Origin: Burkholderia sp. Ac-20365
Lineage (GTDB): Bacteria; Pseudomonadota; Gammaproteobacteria; Burkholderiales; Burkholderiaceae
Direction of reading: 5' to 3'
Assembly: GCF_017104715.1 (NCBI RefSeq)
Contig: NZ_JAAGPI010000005.1
Span: forward strand, 124,001-188,000
DNA: 64,000 bases
The notes beneath the pieces are model-generated. The model saw nothing but the letters and a program-made list of their open reading frames with translations. It was not told the DNA's origin and did not search any database. Numbering within the stretch: position 1 is the stretch's first letter; the number at the start of each line of letters is the position of its first letter. The position numbers and the translations under genes are program-made. Below, piece by piece: positions 34,293 through 42,469 of the stretch.

Positions 34293-35123
34293 TCATTGCG
34301 GCGCGATCATATCCGCTGCCTGCTTCACTTCTCCATCCTTGTATTTGCCCCACGTCTGCGCGAGTTCGCTCATCGAGCGCGGATCGCAATCGTATTCGGG
34401 CAGCATGTCGGGATCCCAGTGATCGAAGCGGTCGACGCCGCGCACCAGCGTCGCACGACGGCGGCCCGAGACCGAGCGCACATGCGCCGGCACATAGAAA
34501 AACGCGAAACCGATGCGTCTGTCATCGGAACGGTTAGGCAGCGAGCTATGTGCGGTGCGTTCATGATGCATCGAAAATTCGCCAGGCTGCAGCGGCATTT
34601 CGACCGCGAGATTCTCGTCGATATCAACCAGCGTCTGGCCTTTCGCCAGCATGTTGTCCTTCGCGAAGGTCTCAACGTGCTTCAGATCGGGCCCACTGTG
34701 CGAGCCAGGCAGCACGCGCAACACGCCGTTGACCGAGTTCGCAGGTGTGAGCGCGACCCACACGGTCACTTCTTCGTGCGGCGTGAGCCCGAAGTAGGTC
34801 GAGTCCTGATGCCACGACACATAACGTGGATCGCGGCCGTTCTTCGCGAAGATCGACGCGCCGAACAGCATGATGTCCGGCCCGATGAGATCCTCGACGG
34901 CATCGAGAATGGCGGGATGACGCCCAAGCTCGACAATGGCCGGCAACGCCAGATGACCCTTGATTTTCAGCGTCCTGTTGACGTCTTCGCCGGAAGTCGC
35001 CTCATATTGCTCGATGATGCGGCGATACTCCGCCGCCTCCTGCTCGCTGATTGCGCGCATCGGATAGACATAGCCGTGCTGTTTGAAGTGCGCGATCTGC
35101 GCTTCGCTCAAGTGCTTCGTCAT
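34293..35123 (-). CDS. Phytanoyl-CoA dioxygenase (PhyH) family Fe(II)/2-oxoglutarate enzyme
   Basis: A 276-aa enzyme. The facial triad is His105-x-Asp107 (SWHQDSTYFG) with the distal His192 (RTAHSSLPNRS), and Arg198 suited to bind 2-oxoglutarate. Because Asp107 is present it should be a hydroxylase, not a halogenase. Relatives hydroxylate small molecules such as ectoine or amino-acid derivatives. Last gene of the molybdenum-hydroxylase operon, 72 bp after the DUF1116 gene, with AGGA six bases before its ATG. Substrate unknown; context suggests an intermediate of the same pathway. Confidence 0.87.
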   Translation of the reverse strand: MTKHLSEAQIAHFKQHGYVYPMRAISEQEAAEYRRIIEQYEATSGEDVNRTLKIKGHLALPAIVELGRHPAILDAVEDLIGPDIMLFGASIFAKNGRDPRYVSWHQDSTYFGLTPHEEVTVWVALTPANSVNGVLRVLPGSHSGPDLKHVETFAKDNMLAKGQTLVDIDENLAVEMPLQPGEFSMHHERTAHSSLPNRSDDRRIGFAFFYVPAHVRSVSGRRRATLVRGVDRFDHWDPDMLPEYDCDPRSMSELAQTWGKYKDGEVKQAADMIAPQ

Positions 35124-35195
35124 GGACGTTCCTCAGGATGTGCTTCGATTGAAAGCGTTTGTTCATCGATTGCCAGGCAGCGTCCTCGCAAAAAC

Positions 35196-36395
35196 CTACT
35201 GCGCAGCCTGCATGGAGAGCGCGCGCGCGAACAGTTCAGGCGGCGCTGTATAAAGGCCGCGACCGAGCAGGCCTGTGCGTCCATCAGCGCCGATCATTGC
35301 AATCGCTGCCAGCGGCGCAATGTCTTCGCGAACGACGCGTGCCGCATCGAGCACGCCGGGCAAATGCGCGAACATGGAATGCGGCTCCGTGTGAACGCGC
35401 GCCTGCCTGTCTCGCCACCCGTCGGGCAGATACGCTTCGAATGCCTGCGCGGGTTCCGGTGCAAATGCAAGCGCTTGCGCACCAAACCCGGCCGCATCGA
35501 TGACGCCGCTGTCACCCGTGAGCGGCGCGGCGGCTGCCTGCTGCTGCGGATCGATGCGCGAGCCTTGCGGTGCATGCGCAACGGCCGTGATCCAGCGCGA
35601 CGGTGCGCCCGCGAGCCGGATGCCCACGCGCTCGCCATTGCCCGCCATCGCCACCACGAGCGTAGATGCGGGCTGACCCGCACGCGCAGTCGCCGATAGC
35701 ATCAGCGCACACGCGGCCATCCATAGCGTGAGAAAGAAGAGTGGCGTTTGCGCGAGCATCGCGTCGATGTCTGCATAGTGCTGGCCAGACACGAGACGCG
35801 GCGCAAGTTGCGCCCGCAATGCAGCCGTCGCAGCAGTTGTGCGCGCATGCAGGTCGTCGCCGGCATCGAGACCGGCGCGGGCCAGCGCGAACAGATCCAA
35901 CGGACCCTGTGCGAGCGCTGCATCAAGTGCGGGCGCGAGTACAGTGTCACGCCACGTCAGGCGTTCGAGAATACGCATGTCGCGGCTGCCGAAGCGGATC
36001 TGCGGACCCGCGCCGCTGCCCAGCAACGACCACGCGCGCGCATCGGGATCGCTTGCATCGGCGACTTCGACGAGCATCGTGCGCGGAGAAATAACAGCAG
36101 CGAGCGGCGTCACCGCGCCATACGACTGCGCGCATTCGAGGCGCACATCGCCCTGTTCTATCAGACGTTCGGCCTGCGCTTCGTCTCTCGCCCAGCCTTC
36201 GTACAGACAGCACAAAACCGCCGATGAACGCACGGGCGCAGATGGCTTGCGCGGGTCGTCGAACGGCGGACCGGCGTGCAGCAGCGTGAATTCAGGCAGA
36301 TGGACGGCATCGCGCGCCGCCGAGACGGCGCGCCATTGCGGACGTACGGCGTGAACGCAGCTCAGCGCGAGCGCGTTGGCATCCTCGGCGCGCAT
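35196..36395 (-). CDS. DUF1116 protein, AllG/YlbE-like
   Basis: A 399-aa protein with the DUF1116 landmarks: TLLHAGPPFDDP near residue 40, LYEGWARDEAQAERLI, YGAVTPLAAVISP, then GPQIRFGSRDMRILERLTWRDTVLAPAL and GLDAGDDLHARTTAAT. In E. coli the DUF1116 protein YlbE is AllG, one of three proteins needed for oxamate carbamoyltransferase at the end of allantoin breakdown. Here neither an FdrA/AllF nor a DUF2877/AllH gene is in the window, so the protein stands alone beside a cyclic amidohydrolase and a molybdenum hydroxylase. Start 36395 is two bases after the CoxG-like stop; ATG 36440 would overlap that gene. Confidence 0.8.
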   Translation of the reverse strand: MRAEDANALALSCVHAVRPQWRAVSAARDAVHLPEFTLLHAGPPFDDPRKPSAPVRSSAVLCCLYEGWARDEAQAERLIEQGDVRLECAQSYGAVTPLAAVISPRTMLVEVADASDPDARAWSLLGSGAGPQIRFGSRDMRILERLTWRDTVLAPALDAALAQGPLDLFALARAGLDAGDDLHARTTAATAALRAQLAPRLVSGQHYADIDAMLAQTPLFFLTLWMAACALMLSATARAGQPASTLVVAMAGNGERVGIRLAGAPSRWITAVAHAPQGSRIDPQQQAAAAPLTGDSGVIDAAGFGAQALAFAPEPAQAFEAYLPDGWRDRQARVHTEPHSMFAHLPGVLDAARVVREDIAPLAAIAMIGADGRTGLLGRGLYTAPPELFARALSMQAAQ

Positions 36396-36397
36396 GA

Positions 36398-37084
36398 TCA
36401 GCGGCTCGCGAAACTGAAGAGTCCGCGCAGGCGCGACCACAGCATTTTCCAGAACAGATTGCCGACATCGAGTGGCGCATTTGCCGGGTGCACGCGCGCA
36501 ACGGGACGCGATTCGACACGCACCGCTTGCACCGGCACTTCGGCTTCTTCATGAACAGGCACCGCCGTTGCAGCGGATGTCTGCTCGACGGACGCGACCT
36601 CGGTTTGCACGACCTCGCTGTTCGTCACAGCGCCCGCTTCATCCAGCTTCGCCTTGAGATTGTCCGCGAACGCTTCCGTCATGCGCGTGGCGAGTTCCTT
36701 CACGATGCCGCCGCGCGAGAACTGCGCGAGGCTGCCGCCGATCGTGTAATCCACCTTCACATCCACGCGCGTTTCGCCTGCCGTTATCGCCTGAAGTGCA
36801 AACGACGCCACGCCTTTCACGCGCGACGCGCTCTTGCGATCCACGCCCGTTCCCGTGATGCTGCCGCAATACTGCGCATCGTCGAGCTTCATTTCACCGT
36901 CGCCCGCGAACGATGCGACGATCGGCCCAAGCTTGACTGTCATCGCGAGCTTGAGCATCCCGTTCTCGACCGGCGCCGTGAGCGACGCGCCCGGCAAACA
37001 CGCGACAATGCCGGGCGTATCGTGAAAGCGCGCCCACACGGCATCGCGCGGATACGGCACGGTAAAGCTTTGTTCGATTTCCAT
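36398..37084 (-). CDS. CoxG-like SRPBCC protein
   Basis: A 228-aa protein. Residues 1-145 form a CoxG/SRPBCC domain (FTVPYPRDAVWARFHDTPGIVACLPGA; VDVKVDYTIGGSLAQFSRGGIVKELATRMTEAF), followed by a low-complexity linker and a hydrophobic or basic C-terminal tail. CoxG recruits molybdenum hydroxylases to the membrane in CO-oxidising bacteria, and homologues accompany many non-CO molybdenum hydroxylases. Located between the iron-sulfur subunit and DUF1116 genes. Confidence 0.88.
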   Translation of the reverse strand: MEIEQSFTVPYPRDAVWARFHDTPGIVACLPGASLTAPVENGMLKLAMTVKLGPIVASFAGDGEMKLDDAQYCGSITGTGVDRKSASRVKGVASFALQAITAGETRVDVKVDYTIGGSLAQFSRGGIVKELATRMTEAFADNLKAKLDEAGAVTNSEVVQTEVASVEQTSAATAVPVHEEAEVPVQAVRVESRPVARVHPANAPLDVGNLFWKMLWSRLRGLFSFASR

Positions 37085-37109
37085 TGCGTATCAATCCGTA
37101 GTCGAGGTA

Positions 37110-37622
37110 TCAGGCAGTTACCGCGAGCGGCGCCGCCGCGCACGCACGACGCGCATCGAGCACACGACGAATCGCGCGCACGATACCCACATAGCCAGTG
37201 CAGCGGCACAGGTTGCCGGAGAGTTCGAGGCGCACGCGCGCGTCGTCGGCATCGGGCAGGCGCGTGACGATATCGCGCGCGGTCATCAGCATGCCCGGCG
37301 TGCAGTAGCCGCATTGCAACGCGTGCTCAGCGCTGAACGCGGCACGCAGTTCGTTCATGGTCGCGTCGTCGTCGAAACCTTCGATGGTGCGCACGGCGCT
37401 GCCTGCGCAACTGATCGCAGGCGTGATGCACGAGCGCGTCGGCGCGCCGTCCACGTCGATCGTGCACGCGCCGCATACGCCCTGCTCGCAGCCGATGTTG
37501 GTGCCGCACAGCATGCGCTGCTCGCGCAGAAAATCCGCGAGACTCGTGCGCGGTTCGACGCGGTCCGCAACAGGCGTCCGATTGACGACGAGTTCGATCG
37601 TCTTGATGAATGCGTCGTTCAT
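37110..37622 (-). CDS. Molybdenum hydroxylase, [2Fe-2S] subunit (CoxS-like)
   Basis: A 170-aa small subunit. The plant-type cluster ligands are CGTNIGCEQGVCGACTIDVDG plus a later Cys, and the second cluster is held by QCGYCTPGM and NLCRCTGYVGI. It passes electrons from the molybdopterin site to FAD. Overlaps the medium-subunit gene upstream by four bases. A short extra C-terminal tail follows the second cluster. Confidence 0.95.
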   Translation of the reverse strand: MNDAFIKTIELVVNRTPVADRVEPRTSLADFLREQRMLCGTNIGCEQGVCGACTIDVDGAPTRSCITPAISCAGSAVRTIEGFDDDATMNELRAAFSAEHALQCGYCTPGMLMTARDIVTRLPDADDARVRLELSGNLCRCTGYVGIVRAIRRVLDARRACAAAPLAVTA

Positions 37623-38455
37623 GATGCTTTCCCGTCCTGTTTGCGGATGCCCGCCGCCGCGCGCACCAGCGCAACGCGATGCACCTCGTGTTCATAGCTG
37701 CCCGCTTCGATGCCTGCCGCTTCGAGATGCGCATCGAAGCACGATGTGTACGGATCGGCATCGCGCAACAGTGCGTGGGCATCGTCGATTGCGTACGGCG
37801 GCGAGTCGATCGCGCCGATTACCGCGCGGCACACGCCGCGTGCTGCGTCGTCGATGAACACGGCAATGGCCTCCGCGAATTCGCCCGGCTTGCGATTGAA
37901 CTTGTAATAGCTCCAGCGCGCCGTCGGAGACAGACGTGTAAAGCGCACGCCCGTGAGAACTTCTTCGGGTTCGAGGGCAGTCGTGAATGCGCCGGCCATC
38001 CACTCGCCGTTGCCGATCACGCGCGCGCCGCCCGGCCCAGCAACCAGAAAATCGGCATCTAGCGCGCACATCGTGTTGATCCAGTCGGCGGCGGGATCGG
38101 CATGCGCGAGACTGCCGCCGAGCGTGCCGCGATTGCGCACCGCGCGATACGCGATGCCGCGCGCGACATACTCCATAAGTCCGCGTGTGCCGGTGTCGAT
38201 CTTGCCGTCTTCGATCTCCGCATGCGTGATGCACGCGCCGAGCGTGACGATGTCGCCTTCAATACTGCACTTGCGCAACGCCGCGATACCACGCAGGTCG
38301 ACCAGCATTTCCGGCTGCGCGAGCCGCAGGTTCATCATCGGACCGAGCGACTGACTCCCGGCCACGAACTTGCCCATGCCGTCGGTCGGCTTGATGAGCG
38401 CGATCGCCTCGTCGCAGGCAAGAGGCTTTGCATAATCGTAGGTCGCGGCCTTCAT
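37619..38455 (-). CDS. Molybdenum hydroxylase, FAD subunit (CoxM-like)
   Basis: A 278-aa medium subunit. FAD-binding loops FVAGSQSLGPMMNLRLAQP (about 32-50) and RNRGTLGGSLAHADPAAD (about 107-124) are typical of the CO dehydrogenase/xanthine dehydrogenase FAD domain; a CO_deh_flav_C-type domain follows. Overlaps both neighbouring subunit genes by four bases, so the three subunits are translated together. Confidence 0.94.
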   Translation of the reverse strand: MKAATYDYAKPLACDEAIALIKPTDGMGKFVAGSQSLGPMMNLRLAQPEMLVDLRGIAALRKCSIEGDIVTLGACITHAEIEDGKIDTGTRGLMEYVARGIAYRAVRNRGTLGGSLAHADPAADWINTMCALDADFLVAGPGGARVIGNGEWMAGAFTTALEPEEVLTGVRFTRLSPTARWSYYKFNRKPGEFAEAIAVFIDDAARGVCRAVIGAIDSPPYAIDDAHALLRDADPYTSCFDAHLEAAGIEAGSYEHEVHRVALVRAAAGIRKQDGKAS

Positions 38456-40860
38456 GCTGGCATTCCTTTCAGCACGTTCGCGTGCTGTTCACGCTGCTTC
38501 GCGAGCGCTGCGACGATCACGCGCGGCGTGATCGGCAGCTGATCGATGCGCACGCCGAGTTCGCGCAGCGCGTCGTTGACGGCATTGGCGATGGCCGCGG
38601 GCGGGCCGATCGCCCCGCTCTCGCCAATGCCCTTCTGCCCGAACTCCGTATAAGGCGCCGGCGTCTCCATATGTTCGATGCGGATCGCGGGCACTTCCGT
38701 CGCGCCCGGCAAGATGTAGTCGGCCAGCGTCGAAGCAAGCGGCTGACCGTCTTCGCTGTAGGGCATCGCTTCGTAAAGCGCCGTGCCGATGCCTTGCGCC
38801 GCGCCGCCATAAACCTGTCCGTCGACGACCATCGGATTGATCAGCACGCCGCCGTCCTCGACGATCGCGTAATCGAGAATCTCCGTCTGCCCGAGGGCGG
38901 GATCGACGGCGACGACCACCGCATGGCAGGCATAGCTGAACGTGCCCGAATCGCGCCTCGCCTGATAGGACGTCGACACTTCGAGCCCGCGCGGATCGAC
39001 GTCTGGCGGCAGCAGCTGCGGCGCCAGATACCATGTGCGCGCAATCTCCTGCAAGGTACGGCGCGCGTCCTTGCCGACGACTGCGCCGCTTTCCCAGCGC
39101 ACGTCGCTGACCGGCTGCCCGAGCAGATGCGCGCCGATCTTCATCAGCCGCTCCTTGAGTTCCTTCGACGCCCGCCCGACCGCGCCGCCCGCCATCACGA
39201 TCGAGCGCGAGCCCCATGTGCCCGTCGAATATGGCGTGACGCCTGTATCGCCGAGCACGATGCGCACGCGGTCCGTGTCGATGCCGAGCACTTCGTGCGC
39301 GATCTGCGCGAGCGTGGTTTCCATGCTCTGCCCATGCGAATGCACACCTACGCGCACTTCGAGCACGCCGTCGGGTGTGAGGCGGATCACGGCGGGCTCG
39401 TAGCCCGGCACCATCGGAATGCCCCAGCCGTGATACACCGACGTGCCATGCGCGCCCTGCTCGCAGAAGACCGACATGCCAAAGCCGATGCGCCTGCCAT
39501 CCGGCTCGCCGCGCCGCTGACGGGCGCGCACTGCCGGCAGGTCGATCGCGGCCATCGCGCGGCGCACGGCTTCGGGATAGTCGCCGCTATCAAAGTGCTT
39601 CTTCGTGATGTTGTCGTAGGGCATTTCGTGCGGCTGCACGAGATTGCGCAGACGCACTTCGAAAGGTTCGAGGCCTGCTTCGAGCGCGATCGCATCCATG
39701 ATCGTTTCGATCGCGTAGCACACGCCCGTGCGCGCCACGCCCCGATAAGGAAGGATCGGCGGCTTGTTGGTCGCGACCGACCACGTGCGGCAGCGGAATC
39801 GATCCATCTTGTACGGCCCCGGCAGAATGCTGCCGACCTGCGCCGCTTCCAGGCATGCCGAAAACGGATACGACGAATACGCGCCCGAATCCACGTGCGC
39901 GTTGCATTCGACCGCGAGCAGACGGCCATCGCGATCCGCATAGCCGGTGATGTCGTAATCGTGCTCGCGGCAGTTCGCGTTCGCGGTGAGCTGTTCGCGG
40001 CGGTCCTCGATCCAGCGCACCGGCTTCTCGAGTTGCATCGCGAGCCAGCCGCAGCAGACTTCCTCGGGGAGCAGAATGCCCTTGTAACCGAAGCCGCCGC
40101 CGACATCGGGCGCAATCACGCGTACCTGTCCTTCGTCGAGGCCGAGGCATTCCGCGAGGCCCGTGCGCGTGATGTGCGGCATCTGCGCCGACGTATGCAC
40201 GATCAGTTGCGACAGACGGCGGTCCCAATGCGCGACCACGCCGCGCCCTTCCATCGGCGCCATGCTCTGGCGCGCCGTGCGCAGCTTGCGATGCACGCGA
40301 ATAGGCGCATCGCGCCGGATGGCGTCGAGATCGACGTCGGGGTTCGCATCGACGAAGGTTTCGAGAAACACGTTGTCGCCCCAGTGCTCGTGCACCAGCG
40401 CCGAATCTTCGCGGCGCGCATCGAGCATGTCGACCACAGCGGGCAGTTCCTCGAAATCGACGAACACCTGCGCGGCGATATCTTCGGCTTCAGCGCGCGT
40501 CGCGGCCACGCACATCGCGATGGTCTCGCCGACCTGACGCACCTTGCCGCTCGCGAGCACGGGCTGTTGCGAGCTTTTGAAGCCCGCCAGACCCGAATTC
40601 GCGACGATGGGCTTCACGCCTTCCAGATCGGCGAGCGTATAGACAGCGTGCGCGTGCGCTTCCGGCTTCTCGATGCCGACGATATGACCATGCGCGATCG
40701 GACTGCGCACGAACGCCACATCGACCATGCCGACCATGCGGATGTTGGGAACGTACTCGCCGCGCCCGTGCATGAAGCGCTCGTCTTCCTTGCGCGTCAG
40801 CGAGGCACCAATGCCTTGCGGACGATGGATGTCGCTGCGTGTGTGGGGACGTTTGATCAT
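38452..40860 (-). CDS. Molybdenum hydroxylase, catalytic molybdopterin subunit
   Basis: An 802-aa large subunit of the xanthine oxidase/CO dehydrogenase family: GIGASLTRKEDERFMHGRGEY at the N-terminus, PDVGGGFGYKG, PYRGVARTG, and the catalytic Glu in KGIGESGAIGPPAA near residue 760. The CO dehydrogenase active-site Cys loop AYRCSFR is absent and replaced by PYRGVAR, so this hydroxylates an organic substrate rather than CO. These enzymes insert an oxygen from water into a ring carbon next to nitrogen or an aldehyde. Eighteen bases downstream of the cyclic amidohydrolase gene. Confidence 0.93.
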   Translation of the reverse strand: MIKRPHTRSDIHRPQGIGASLTRKEDERFMHGRGEYVPNIRMVGMVDVAFVRSPIAHGHIVGIEKPEAHAHAVYTLADLEGVKPIVANSGLAGFKSSQQPVLASGKVRQVGETIAMCVAATRAEAEDIAAQVFVDFEELPAVVDMLDARREDSALVHEHWGDNVFLETFVDANPDVDLDAIRRDAPIRVHRKLRTARQSMAPMEGRGVVAHWDRRLSQLIVHTSAQMPHITRTGLAECLGLDEGQVRVIAPDVGGGFGYKGILLPEEVCCGWLAMQLEKPVRWIEDRREQLTANANCREHDYDITGYADRDGRLLAVECNAHVDSGAYSSYPFSACLEAAQVGSILPGPYKMDRFRCRTWSVATNKPPILPYRGVARTGVCYAIETIMDAIALEAGLEPFEVRLRNLVQPHEMPYDNITKKHFDSGDYPEAVRRAMAAIDLPAVRARQRRGEPDGRRIGFGMSVFCEQGAHGTSVYHGWGIPMVPGYEPAVIRLTPDGVLEVRVGVHSHGQSMETTLAQIAHEVLGIDTDRVRIVLGDTGVTPYSTGTWGSRSIVMAGGAVGRASKELKERLMKIGAHLLGQPVSDVRWESGAVVGKDARRTLQEIARTWYLAPQLLPPDVDPRGLEVSTSYQARRDSGTFSYACHAVVVAVDPALGQTEILDYAIVEDGGVLINPMVVDGQVYGGAAQGIGTALYEAMPYSEDGQPLASTLADYILPGATEVPAIRIEHMETPAPYTEFGQKGIGESGAIGPPAAIANAVNDALRELGVRIDQLPITPRVIVAALAKQREQHANVLKGMPA

Positions 40861-40878
40861 TGTGTGGGCCTCGCGTTC

Positions 40879-42141
40879 TCAGGCGGCGCGCGCGAGCGGC
40901 AGCGTCGGCGAGACAGAGTCGTGACGCACGCCGTCGCGCAGGCAGAAGAGCGGCGACAGCATGCGGTCGGTGATGACCTGCGTGCCCTCGTTGTCTTCCA
41001 GAATCCAGCGTCCGCGGCGGTCGTCGAGCACGCTGATGTCGGCGCCGCGTCCCACTTCGAGCGTGCCGATCTGCGCTTCCATGCCGACCATCTTCGCGGC
41101 GTTGCAGGTCGCCATCGCGACGACGTGTTGCAGCGGCAAGCCGAGCGCGAGCATGCTGGTCATCGCACTCACCAGGCTGAACTGCGTGCGGCCGAGGAAC
41201 GAATGTTCCTCGTCGGGATGGCTGTCGGGCGTGCCGGCGGGCGCGGGCACATGCGTGTTGTAGCCGTGCATGTCGGCACCGAGTGTGTCGGGCACGACGC
41301 CCGCATCGAGCACGATGCGCGCCGTCTTGAAGCTGAAATGCGAGCCGTGGCCGACGTCGATCTTCAGGCCGCGCGCAACCGCTTCATGCACGAGCGGATG
41401 CAGTTGCCCGTTCTCCTCGACGAAGCCGCCCGGATGACGGCTGAACGGATGCGCGAGGATATCGCCGGGTTTGAGCGTCTCGACCACCTGATTGAAGATG
41501 GAATCGGCCTGCACAGGCAGCGCGCCGCTCTCGGGCTTCGGCCACAACTGGCCGAAATGGATATACAACGGCAGCTCGGCGCCACGGCCGATCTTCGCGG
41601 CGATCTTCATCACGTCGAGACCCCAGCGCGCAAACCCGCCAATTTCAGCGTGAGCCTTGATCCCTTTGACGAGATCGGCATTCGCGCGGACCGACTTGAT
41701 GGTTGCATCGGCATCGAGGCAATCGGGGCGATACAGGTCCGGGTAGTAATGCCCCTCCAGGCCGCCAACGAGATAAGCGGAAATGAAGGCGAGCACGCGC
41801 GTGGCGGAACGCTCCGCCACGTAGTGCCGAAAGCCGGGAATCGTAATGCAGCTCGGCCCGCCCTGATCGACGATCGTCGTCACGCCCGACTGCACGCCGC
41901 ACTGATCCGCGTTCAGGCCGAAGCGGCCCGTGACGTACTGGAACACGTGGCCGTGCGTATCGATGAGGCCGGGCAGCACCAGCTTGCCGCCGCAATCGAT
42001 CACTTCCGCGTTGCGCGCGTGACTCGCGGCATCGGAGCCGATCGCGGCAATCACGCCGTTGTCCACCAGCACGTCGAGCGTGGCGTCGATCTTCTGGGCG
42101 GGGTCGATGACACGGCCCCCTTTGAGCAGAACTTGTGACAT
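40879..42141 (-). CDS. Metal-dependent cyclic amidohydrolase (dihydroorotase/deacetylase-like)
   Basis: A 420-aa amidohydrolase-superfamily enzyme. The metal site can be read: HxH in LIDTHGHVF, a Lys that could be carboxylated (VKGIKAHAEIG), His in LYIHFGQ, His in VGHGSHFSF, and the catalytic Asp in TLGADMHGYN. N- and C-terminal beta segments match (LLKGGRVIDPAQK; IGTLEVGRGADISVLDD). Relatives open cyclic ureides, lactams or imides, or remove acyl groups. First gene of the molybdenum-hydroxylase operon; operator copy C lies 31 bp upstream. Exact reaction not determinable. Confidence 0.87.
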   Translation of the reverse strand: MSQVLLKGGRVIDPAQKIDATLDVLVDNGVIAAIGSDAASHARNAEVIDCGGKLVLPGLIDTHGHVFQYVTGRFGLNADQCGVQSGVTTIVDQGGPSCITIPGFRHYVAERSATRVLAFISAYLVGGLEGHYYPDLYRPDCLDADATIKSVRANADLVKGIKAHAEIGGFARWGLDVMKIAAKIGRGAELPLYIHFGQLWPKPESGALPVQADSIFNQVVETLKPGDILAHPFSRHPGGFVEENGQLHPLVHEAVARGLKIDVGHGSHFSFKTARIVLDAGVVPDTLGADMHGYNTHVPAPAGTPDSHPDEEHSFLGRTQFSLVSAMTSMLALGLPLQHVVAMATCNAAKMVGMEAQIGTLEVGRGADISVLDDRRGRWILEDNEGTQVITDRMLSPLFCLRDGVRHDSVSPTLPLARAA

Positions 42142-42171
42142 GTACGGTGCGATAGCCGAGTGGGAAGATGC

Positions 42172-42189
42172 GTGGTGTACCGCAAATTG
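42172..42189. promoter_or_regulatory. Shared operator copy C
   Basis: GTGGTGTACCGCAAATTG, 31 bp upstream of the amidohydrolase start. The most divergent of the three copies, yet GTGGTGTACC is unchanged. So close to the gene, binding would be expected to block transcription. Confidence 0.65.
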
Positions 42190-42375
42190 TGTGCCGGTTT
42201 TTTTGCACGGCTTTCGCAGTAGTATTTTCTTTTTTAAATCATCTATTTAACGCGATTCACGCACACCAGATCCGTGCCGTACCACGGATCTCTCATTTGA
42301 CACTCGCACCAAATCGGACGACGCGCGCCCGTGTGCGCACCAAGCACAGGCGCGACGCCTTCTTATGGTGATTCC

Positions 42376-42393
42376 GTGGTGTACCCCACATTT
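42376..42393. promoter_or_regulatory. Shared operator copy B
   Basis: GTGGTGTACCCCACATTT, 77 bp before the MarR-2 start. Its core is close to a 14-bp dyad, GTGG-N-GTAC-N-CCAC. Confidence 0.7.
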
Positions 42394-42469
42394 GCGGCAG
42401 GCTGCGATTTCAGCCTAGAATACGTCACGGAGCGTTCGAAGCTCGCCTATCTTTCTCAGAGTCGTTTCC

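Larger units (their letters stand above)
42142..42469. other. Divergent regulatory region, amidohydrolase / MarR-2
   Basis: 328 bp with no gene. Two copies of the shared operator are here: copy C near the amidohydrolase and copy B near MarR-2. The stretch 42200-42250 is T/A-rich and may be the promoter core for the leftward operon. Confidence 0.55.

Noticed and set aside
38452..40860. Annotation as aerobic CO dehydrogenase
   Set aside because: The large subunit lacks the AYRCSFR active-site loop; only the family fold and subunit order are shared.
38428..42138. A 1236-codon open frame on the plus strand
   Set aside because: It is the exact antisense of the molybdenum hydroxylase and amidohydrolase genes, rich in Arg, His, Ala and Asp as expected for a GC-rich antisense frame, and has no recognisable domain.
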